Made by a program: the position numbers and the translations under genes. The notes under the pieces were generated by a model that saw only the letters and a list, made by a program, of their open reading frames with translations, searched no databases and was not told the origin of the DNA. A stretch of 5,033 bases of DNA from Peptococcaceae bacterium. GTDB lineage: Bacteria; Bacillota; Desulfitobacteriia; Desulfitobacteriales; Syntrophobotulaceae. Positions 1 to 4,946 of the stretch are shown in pieces. The stretch's first letter is position 1. Each line of letters starts with the position of its first letter. The stretch covers positions 1 through 5,033 of the forward strand of contig JAAYII010000216.1 of NCBI GenBank assembly GCA_012523535.1, in the 5' to 3' direction.

Positions 1-1
1 A

Positions 2-1435
2 CGTTCTCTTCAAGAGGAAATGCTTAAGTCCTTGCAGGAATGCCTCAAGATTAAAAGCCTTTCCGGTGAGGAAGAAGGAACTCGCCGGGTATTGGAATAT
101 TTTTTGGAACTGGGCCGGAGCCTGGGGTTTGAGGCTAAAAACATTGACAATCTCGGCGGAGTAATTGAATTCGGCGGGGATCATAACGACGGCAAGGACT
201 CCGGAAACAGCCCCGGAGAAACCATCGGCATCATTGTTCATTTGGATGTGGTCCCGGAAGGAAGGGGTTGGAAACATGAACCTTTTGCCGGTCAAATCGA
301 AGACGGCAAGATCTACGGCCGGGGAGCGATAGATGACAAGGGACCGGCCATCTCCGCTCTTTATGCCATGAAAGCCGTTAAAGATTCCGGCTTTATCCCC
401 AAAGGCAAAATCCAAATGATTATCGGCTTGGACGAGGAGACAAGCTGGGCTAAGACTCCTAAACTTTTGGAGAAAATACCGGAACCCGATTTCTCCTTTG
501 TCCCCGATTCCGTCTTTCCCCTGGTGATTGCGGAAAAGGGTTTGGTCTGGCTGGAACTGAAAAAAGTTTTTAAGCAAAAGCAAATCCCGGACAACCAAAG
601 CCCTAAGCCCCAATCAGGATTTAAGATAAAAAAGATTGAAGGCGGTGCTTCCCTGAATATAGTGCCAGCTTATTGCGAGGCCCTTTTGGAAATCCCGGAA
701 GGTGAAAAAAACGCTGTCTGCCGGAAACTGAAACAATTGATTTCTCAAAGCGGATTCCGGCTGGAGCTGATGGAAAAGGGCACCGATGCTACCCTTGCCT
801 CCTACGGTCAGCCGGCCCATGCTTTTAATTGCCAAGAAGGGCAAAATGCCGTCGCCCAGCTGCTAGTGTTTCTGGCCCGGGCCGAAGTCCTGGAGATGCT
901 GGATCTTACGGATGAACAGCGAAAGTTTATCACTCTCTTCGCCCAAAAAATCGGGCTGGAACACTACGGCGAGTCCCTGGGGCTGGCCTGTGAAGATGAC
1001 TTGACCGGAAAGCTTACCGTAAATCCCGGCTTTCTGCGCATGGACCACCAAGCCCTTACTTTAGGCCTGGATATTCGCTTCCCCGCGGCCGAGCGGCTGG
1101 AATCCATGCTGGAGAAAATAAAATCCGCCTTCCGGTGTTTCGAAGCGGAGCAAACTGTCTTGGATTCCTTGGATTCTCTAAGTTTTTCCGAAGATGAGGA
1201 ACATATCCAAAAATTGCTTAAAGTCTACCGCGATTTTACGGGCCAACAAGAAGCAAAAGCTTTAGGGACAGGCGGGACAACCTTTGCCAAGGCTTTTAAG
1301 CGGGCCGTAGCCTTTGGCCCAACCTTTCCCGGCACGCCCAAAGTAGAACACCAACCGGATGAGTATATAGAGATTGAGCATTTGATAAATTGTACGGAAA
1401 TTTACGCTTTGGCCATCAAAGAGTTGACCAGTTAA
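2..1435 (+). CDS. pepV: PepV/Sapep-like M20 family dipeptidase (5'-partial)
   Basis: Cytoplasmic di-zinc metallopeptidase of the M20 family that cleaves dipeptides, probably in peptide nutrition. Numbered from the ATG at 20, visible motifs are HLDVVPEG (H74, D76), GRGAIDDKGP (D106), GLDEETSW (E139 as general base, E140 as ligand), VPDSVFP (D163), N213 in the lid region, AHA with H267, DIRFP (R353) and KVEHQPDEYI (H444). These match, from memory, the zinc ligands and catalytic residues of Lactobacillus PepV (H87, D89, D119, E153, E154, D177, N217, H269, R350, H439), so the active site is complete. The frame stays open to the left edge and the ATG at 20 has AGAGG only 2 nt upstream. The PepV offset of about 13 residues also says that the true start lies outside the window. 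The glycine-rich motif is GTGGTTFAK rather than the usual GGGTYAR. No clear terminator follows. The family call is firm; exact substrate range is not visible. Confidence 0.93.
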   Translation, partial: RSLQEEMLKSLQECLKIKSLSGEEEGTRRVLEYFLELGRSLGFEAKNIDNLGGVIEFGGDHNDGKDSGNSPGETIGIIVHLDVVPEGRGWKHEPFAGQIEDGKIYGRGAIDDKGPAISALYAMKAVKDSGFIPKGKIQMIIGLDEETSWAKTPKLLEKIPEPDFSFVPDSVFPLVIAEKGLVWLELKKVFKQKQIPDNQSPKPQSGFKIKKIEGGASLNIVPAYCEALLEIPEGEKNAVCRKLKQLISQSGFRLELMEKGTDATLASYGQPAHAFNCQEGQNAVAQLLVFLARAEVLEMLDLTDEQRKFITLFAQKIGLEHYGESLGLACEDDLTGKLTVNPGFLRMDHQALTLGLDIRFPAAERLESMLEKIKSAFRCFEAEQTVLDSLDSLSFSEDEEHIQKLLKVYRDFTGQQEAKALGTGGTTFAKAFKRAVAFGPTFPGTPKVEHQPDEYIEIEHLINCTEIYALAIKELTS

Positions 1436-1502
1436 TACCATTTTTTGTATTTCAATTTAACCACTTAAGATTTTTGTTGTCAAGTCTATTAATTTCACAA
1501 GC

Positions 1503-1534
1503 AAAAAAGCCCGCACATACCGGGTATGCGCGGG
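1503..1534 (-). terminator. Rho-independent terminator of the minus-strand operon
   Basis: On the minus strand, CCCGC-G-CATAC (1534-1524), loop CCG, then GTATG-U-GCGGG (1520-1510) forms an 11-bp stem including one central G-U wobble. A C and six U's follow (1509-1503). It lies about 85 nt after the last operon stop codon. Read on the plus strand the wobble becomes an A-C mismatch and no U-tract follows, so the signal is directional and is unlikely to stop transcription of the peptidase gene well. Confidence 0.85.
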
Positions 1535-1567
1535 GCCGTATAAATAACTGTACTAAATGGTACTTAC

Positions 1568-1620
1568 TTTATTAACTGTATTTATTAACTGTATTAAAGC
1601 AGGATTCTAAAGTAGGATTT
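1568..1620. repeat. Two adjacent 13-bp tandem duplications
   Basis: TTTATTAACTGTA occurs twice back to back (1568-1580, 1581-1593, identical). One base later TAAAGCAGGATTC (1595-1607) is followed by TAAAGTAGGATTT (1608-1620), which match at 11 of 13 positions. A partial earlier copy of the first unit, TAACTGTA, is at 1545-1552. The second pair ends on the last base of the stop codon of the DUF4097-type gene. No function can be assigned; they lie between that stop and the operon terminator. Confidence 0.8.
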
Positions 1621-2702
1621 TAAATGCCGGAAAGATCAACGTTTCCCTGATCCGCATAAATCCGGATCAGCGGTGAAGAATCACCCACTGTTTCTTTTAG
1701 GAATTGCTTATTGTTTTCTTCTTGCACTTTGAAATCATGGGCAAAACCTCCAATAGTAATGCTGCCCAATTTTGTTGAAACCTCTAAAGTACCTTTTTGA
1801 TTTGCGGGCAAATTTATATAAACATTGCTGAATTTGCAATTTATCCGGGCATCTTCGGTAACTTCAAATTCACTGTTCCAGGACAGCGATCCCTGATTAT
1901 TGTCAAGATCAAGCCTACCTGTTATGTTCTTGAGCGCGGTTTCTCCGAAAGAGTTTTCCAACTCAATATCGCCCTTATGATTTCTTATTTCCACCGTCCC
2001 GAACTTGTTGGAGACACTGGCTTTGCCTTGCAGACCGTTAAGGGAAATGGTACCGTATTTATTGTTAAAATCGAATTCCATGGCCCGGGGAACTTTAATG
2101 CTGTAATCGACGGTTATGCGGTGGTTCTTGTTATCCTCCAGCAAAGTCTGGTTGCGGGTATTGATACTTAAAGTTTCCCCTTCCGTTATTTCCACCAGGT
2201 GTTGGGCCAGTTGCCTGGCTTTTTCTTCGTCATTGTTTTCTATCACGATAGAGCTGTCCACTTTTATTGTGTCGCCGTTGTAATGCTCGACTCTGATCTG
2301 GCCGTGGCTGTTGTTTACCTGCAGCTTGTTTACCGAGGCGGGGTCAAAATCATAGTTTTCGGTGATCACGGTGTGATTTTTGAAATAGCCCAGTTCGGCC
2401 AAAATGCCCGTGGAAAATTCGCTTTTGATTATACTGTGGACGCCGTAAACCCCGCAGCTGATCAAGATAACCATAATGGTCAGGAATATGCTCAACCCGT
2501 CAAACTTTATTTTCGGCTCCTCTTCCCTGGACCAGAAAACATAAGCCAGGATCTCGATACCTAAGACTATAAGAATGACAGGCCACCAGCGTATTATTAA
2601 ATACGCTCCGTTAAAACCCCATATTTCAGCGGCCAAAAGCAAGATGCCCACCGCAACCAGTATTAAACCCATTGAAACGGTTCCCACTCGCCATTTCCTC
2701 AT
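1620..2702 (-). CDS. Membrane-anchored DUF4097-type beta-repeat protein with LiaI/LiaF-like N-terminus
   Basis: 360-residue envelope protein, last gene of the sigma-factor operon. Residues 8-28 and 38-56 form a two-helix LiaI/LiaF-like (DUF5668-type) module. A charged loop (58-68) and a third helix (about 70-89) follow, so residues from about 90 onward should lie outside the membrane by the positive-inside rule. The exported part is beta-rich with short repeats of about 17-20 residues, NKYGTISL, NKFGTVEI, KGDIELEN, TGRLDLDN, KLGSITIG, typical of DUF4097 / LiaF-like beta-solenoid domains. Such proteins are common in Bacillota envelope-stress operons; their molecular role is mostly unknown. The ATG at 2702 has AGGGG 11 nt upstream. 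It is separated from the upstream gene by 112 nt containing a tandem repeat. A role as sensor or effector of the sigma/anti-sigma pair is inference. Confidence 0.85.
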   Translation of the reverse strand: MRKWRVGTVSMGLILVAVGILLLAAEIWGFNGAYLIIRWWPVILIVLGIEILAYVFWSREEEPKIKFDGLSIFLTIMVILISCGVYGVHSIIKSEFSTGILAELGYFKNHTVITENYDFDPASVNKLQVNNSHGQIRVEHYNGDTIKVDSSIVIENNDEEKARQLAQHLVEITEGETLSINTRNQTLLEDNKNHRITVDYSIKVPRAMEFDFNNKYGTISLNGLQGKASVSNKFGTVEIRNHKGDIELENSFGETALKNITGRLDLDNNQGSLSWNSEFEVTEDARINCKFSNVYINLPANQKGTLEVSTKLGSITIGGFAHDFKVQEENNKQFLKETVGDSSPLIRIYADQGNVDLSGI

Positions 2703-2761
2703 TGCTCAATCTTCCCCTTTAACCAAATCGTTTCCTAATTATTGACGATACGTTAATTACC

Positions 2762-2865
2762 TTTCTCATTGTCTGTTTCTCATTGTCTATATCTCATTGT
2801 CTGTTTCTCATTGTCTATATCTCATTGTCTATCCCATTGTCTGTCTCTTTACCTGTTTCTTTATC
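2762..2865. repeat. Tandem array crossing the stop codon of the TM2-like gene (12-nt units inside, 14-nt units outside)
   Basis: Plus-strand 14-nt units are TTTCTCATTGTCTG (2762-2775), TTTCTCATTGTCTA (2776-2789), TATCTCATTGTCTG (2790-2803), TTTCTCATTGTCTA (2804-2817) and TATCTCATTGTCTA (2818-2831). Decayed 12-nt units run on to 2865. The first two units and the next two differ by one base, suggesting a 28-nt doubling. On the minus strand the coding part (2865-2818) gives the tetrapeptides DKET, GKET, DNGI, DNEI followed by TAG at 2817-2815, so the spacing is 12 nt (frame-keeping) before the stop and 14 nt after it. Confidence 0.9.
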
Positions 2866-3690
2866 CGCATTCGCACCTGCATTTGTTGCGTTATTAATCT
2901 CTTTGTTGTTTTCCTTGTCGCTGTCTTTATTACCGATCATCAAGCGGATGCCGCCGGCTATAAACAATACCGCTATAATCCCGGTCCGCAGGTATTCAGT
3001 AATATTGGTATTGATTAAAATCGCCAATTGCGGGAAAACAATTCGTTCCAGGATCATGATACAACCTATTACCACCAAGGCTATGCCCAAGTATTTACCC
3101 GCTTTGCCGGACAGATTCCCGTTGACGAAAGCGCCCGCTGAAAAAAGGTCCTGGCTTTTGTCCGGATTGGATACCCTGTGCAGGACATCAAAGACACTGT
3201 AAAACCAGAGAATGGGCAAGAACATCAACAGCAGGGACAAATTGATAAAGTCGCTGAGGTAAAGGGCGAGCAGAAATGCCGCCATCAACTGGATGCCTTT
3301 GGCCATCTGGCCCAAATACATATGCCCTGCTCCCGGAATCATGGAAAAGACAAGGGCCATGATTTTATGGTTCTGGGTTTTCAAGGCATTTTCCAGGATG
3401 GCCGGATCGGAAACTTCCTTTCCGTTTATTCCGGCGGTTTGGATTTGAAGATTGATCTTATCGGCCAAAATCAAGGCATCCACCAGGGCAGCCAACCAGA
3501 TAAAAGGCAAAAACACCAGGGGCCAGGGACTGTAAAAAACTCCCAGCATAACGATGAAACAAGTACTGATGACGGTCAAAGCCGTGGCCACAAGGAAGAG
3601 AAAGCCCCTGTGGGTAAGGCCGAGGTAAATATGGCCCAAACCGGGCACGCAGGAAAGAATGAAGGTAAGGAATTTACTCTTTTTTTTCAT
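2815..3690 (-). CDS. Polytopic membrane protein with duplicated TM2-like unit and C-terminal LiaI/LiaF-like helix pair
   Basis: 291-residue integral membrane protein of unknown function. Two copies of one unit are visible: PGLGHIYLG (16-24) with FLPFIWLAALVD (60-71), and PGAGHMYLG (119-127) with FLPILWFYSVFD (157-168). The PGxGHxYLG motif resembles the TM2-domain signature. A third part (about 200-253) holds two further helices resembling the N-terminal module of the next gene's product. The tail (254-291) is hydrophilic, rich in Asn, Lys, Glu and Asp, and ends in the tetrapeptide repeats DKET-GKET-DNGI-DNEI encoded by the tandem array. The ATG at 3690 is 6 nt after the anti-sigma stop; its Shine-Dalgarno, AAAGGGAG, lies in the end of that gene, so translation is probably coupled. 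Eight A's directly follow the start codon. A partner of the anti-sigma factor or an envelope effector is plausible but unproven. Confidence 0.85.
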   Translation of the reverse strand: MKKKSKFLTFILSCVPGLGHIYLGLTHRGFLFLVATALTVISTCFIVMLGVFYSPWPLVFLPFIWLAALVDALILADKINLQIQTAGINGKEVSDPAILENALKTQNHKIMALVFSMIPGAGHMYLGQMAKGIQLMAAFLLALYLSDFINLSLLLMFLPILWFYSVFDVLHRVSNPDKSQDLFSAGAFVNGNLSGKAGKYLGIALVVIGCIMILERIVFPQLAILINTNITEYLRTGIIAVLFIAGGIRLMIGNKDSDKENNKEINNATNAGANADKETGKETDNGIDNEI

Positions 3691-3696
3691 AAATGT

Positions 3697-4227
3697 TTAC
3701 TCCCTTTCTAATTTGAAGTTGGCAAACAAGGACTGTTGCCTTTCTAATGTCTTTTTGGTCCAACCCGTTTGAATCAGATTAATTTTGCGGGCAGGGGCTT
3801 TCTGTTCCACCGTCTCGGAGGCGGGGAAAATATCTATTTCCTTGGTCAAACTGCCGGCAATCCCGTCAAAACAACCTCCCACCCAGAAAAACATGGCAAT
3901 ACAAGCCGCGGCACAGTAGCCAATCAAAAGATTCCAACGGGCATTCTTCTTTTCTTGGTATTTGGCGCCATTGGATTTATTATTTTTAACGGCAACGGGC
4001 AATGTTTGTTGTTTCTCAATCATAGCCATTACCCGGTCCGGAAAATCAAAGCTCAAATCGGTCTCACCCAATTGGCATAGGTAACTCTCCGTTACTTTTA
4101 GGTAAGTATCCATGCAGCTGTCGCACTGCAAGAGGTGCTCTTCCAAGCGAATACGCTCTTCGGCAGCCAGCCCGCCCGCTTGATACAGTTCAAAATCCTG
4201 AGGGGTATAGCATTTTGTCTCGCTCAT
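3697..4227 (-). CDS. Zinc-finger (ZAS-type) membrane-bound anti-sigma factor
   Basis: 176-residue single-pass protein predicted to bind and inhibit the sigma factor encoded just upstream. The N-terminal cytoplasmic part carries HLLQCDSC (H31, C35, C38), the HxxxCxxC core of zinc-binding anti-sigma domains, within a helical region of about residues 8-50. A Lys/Asn-rich linker (81-97) leads to one transmembrane helix (about 98-119), followed by a short exported tail (about 120-176) with no domain I recognise. The helix contains three cysteines (C105, C109, C119), and C6 and C51 add to the cytoplasmic side, so redox sensing is conceivable though only inferred. The start ATG overlaps the sigma-factor stop as ATGA (4227-4224); GAGGAG at 4244-4239 is 11 nt upstream, inside the sigma gene. 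This coupling suits stoichiometric production of the pair. Confidence 0.9.
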   Translation of the reverse strand: MSETKCYTPQDFELYQAGGLAAEERIRLEEHLLQCDSCMDTYLKVTESYLCQLGETDLSFDFPDRVMAMIEKQQTLPVAVKNNKSNGAKYQEKKNARWNLLIGYCAAACIAMFFWVGGCFDGIAGSLTKEIDIFPASETVEQKAPARKINLIQTGWTKKTLERQQSLFANFKLERE

Positions 4228-4745
4228 TTCTTGCTCAACTCCTCATAACATTGTCTTAAAATCTTTTTTCCCCGGTATAATCTGGTTTCCACTGTCCGCA
4301 CGCTTATGTTTTCCTCCTGGGCTATCTGCTTGCAATTCTTATTCTCCCGGTAATATTTTTGGAGGATATCCCGGTAAAGCAGGGGCAGCTTATTCATACA
4401 CTCCGCCAAAAGGTTTTTCTCCTCAGCTTCCAGCAGCGTATTCTCGACTTCAAGATTTTCTCCTTTTAGCTTGTCTTCCAGCTCCGTCAAGGGAATACTG
4501 GCTTTATTCAGCCGGTGAGCGTTACTTCTTTTGTAATCAAGAGCTTTATGTAAGGCTATTTTGCTGATCCAAGTTTTAAAACCCCGCGCTTGATAACTGG
4601 AGAGGGATTTATAGACCTGGAAAAAGGTTTCCTGGGCAAGGTTTTCCGCTTCGTGACAATCCCTGACCACATTAAAGCAAATCATATAAACCAGATCTTT
4701 ATATTCTTCCACCAGGGCACGAAAGGCGTCTTTGTCTCCGGCCAA
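4224..4745 (-). CDS. ECF-type RNA polymerase sigma factor (sigma-70 family); start uncertain
   Basis: Directs RNA polymerase to a specific promoter set, probably envelope-stress genes. From the TTG at 4745 it is 173 residues: region 2 at about 7-78 (RDCHEAENLAQETFFQVY at 28-45 as the core-binding motif, FKTWISKIALHKALDYKR at 56-73 as the 2.3/2.4 promoter-melting part), a linker, and region 4 at about 111-168 with a helix-turn-helix (CKQIAQEENISVRTVETRL). There is no region 1.1 or 3, as in ECF factors. The TTG is only the first conventional start. The frame is open to 4796, and the preceding codons read DHETIRKVL, the usual ECF lead-in to LAGDKDAF. AAAGGAGG (4789-4782) is too far from the TTG but sits 9 nt before an in-frame ATA at 4772-4770, which would give 182 residues. 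First gene of the operon, overlapping the anti-sigma gene by 4 nt. Confidence 0.92.
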   Translation of the reverse strand: MAGDKDAFRALVEEYKDLVYMICFNVVRDCHEAENLAQETFFQVYKSLSSYQARGFKTWISKIALHKALDYKRSNAHRLNKASIPLTELEDKLKGENLEVENTLLEAEEKNLLAECMNKLPLLYRDILQKYYRENKNCKQIAQEENISVRTVETRLYRGKKILRQCYEELSKK

Positions 4746-4781
4746 AACCTTGCGAATTGTCTCATGGTCTATGTTTATTCC

Positions 4782-4789
4782 CCTCCTTT
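4782..4789 (-). promoter_or_regulatory. Strong Shine-Dalgarno of the sigma-factor gene
   Basis: AAAGGAGG, followed by GG, on the minus strand is the strongest ribosome binding site in the window. Nine nt downstream in the sigma-factor frame is ATA (4772-4770). There is no ATG, GTG or TTG within normal spacing; the nearest ATG (4765) is 16 nt away and out of frame, and the in-frame TTG (4745) is 36 nt away. The site therefore supports an N-terminus at 4772. Confidence 0.75.
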
Positions 4790-4795
4790 CCTTAA

Positions 4796-4829
4796 ACTAT
4801 AGACGGGCAAGTTGGCGCTACTACGTCAA
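4796..4829 (-). promoter_or_regulatory. Possible promoter region of the sigma operon (weak)
   Basis: On the minus strand TTGACG (4829-4824) resembles a -35 box and TATAGT (4801-4796) a -10 box, but the 22-nt gap is too long for a standard promoter. CCCGTCTA (about 4809-4802) contains CGTC, which resembles ECF -10 elements, and GGTTGAC upstream could be an ECF -35, again at a loose spacing (19 nt). An autoregulated ECF promoter is plausible by family habit, but the sequence does not settle it. Confidence 0.25.
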
Positions 4830-4836
4830 CCGGAAT

Positions 4837-4861
4837 AAAAAATATCACAAAAAAATATCAC
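4837..4861. repeat. Tandem A-tract/TATCAC repeat upstream of the sigma operon
   Basis: A6-TATCAC (4837-4848) is followed directly by A7-TATCAC (4849-4861). A third A6 tract followed by TCATC is at 4868-4878. On the minus strand these are T-tracts just upstream of the candidate -35. They could act as an UP-like or curved element, or as a paired binding site for a regulator. No known operator is recognised. Confidence 0.6.
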
Positions 4862-4946
4862 TTTAATAAAAAATCATCTCTTTAATAGTACATCATGGAA
4901 AGGGATTAAGATACTGCACCCATTTATGTTACCGTCTCACTGTCTA

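Noticed and set aside
1471..1508. AT-rich inverted repeat (TTTTTGTTGT pairing with ACAA-G-CAAAAA)
   Set aside because: Almost all A-T pairs with a bulge and no U-tract after it on the plus strand; not a convincing terminator for the peptidase gene and partly overlaps the operon terminator's T-run.
1797..2564. Two plus-strand ORFs opposite the DUF4097-type gene
   Set aside because: Antisense shadows without ribosome binding sites or domains.
2742..2756. Small hairpin TTGACG-ATA-CGTTAA between the last two operon genes
   Set aside because: Six pairs with one G-U on the plus strand only; on the transcribed minus strand it becomes an A-C mismatch, so it is too weak to call.
2762..2865. CRISPR-like interpretation of the 14-nt array
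   Set aside because: Units are directly adjacent with no spacers and are too short; it is a simple tandem repeat.
2783..3202. Plus-strand ORF of 139 codons beginning with Ser/Leu/Ile/Val repeats
   Set aside because: It is the antisense reading of the tandem array and of the TM2-like gene; no ribosome binding site and no recognisable domain.
3178..3711. Plus-strand ORF of 177 codons opposite the TM2-like gene
   Set aside because: Gln/Gly/His-rich composition typical of the antisense of a hydrophobic gene; the minus-strand gene is far better supported.
4682..4765. 27-codon ORF starting at the only nearby ATG downstream of the sigma-factor Shine-Dalgarno
   Set aside because: It is out of frame with the sigma factor, sits 16 nt from the Shine-Dalgarno, and overlaps conserved sigma coding sequence; its Trp-rich peptide resembles nothing I know.
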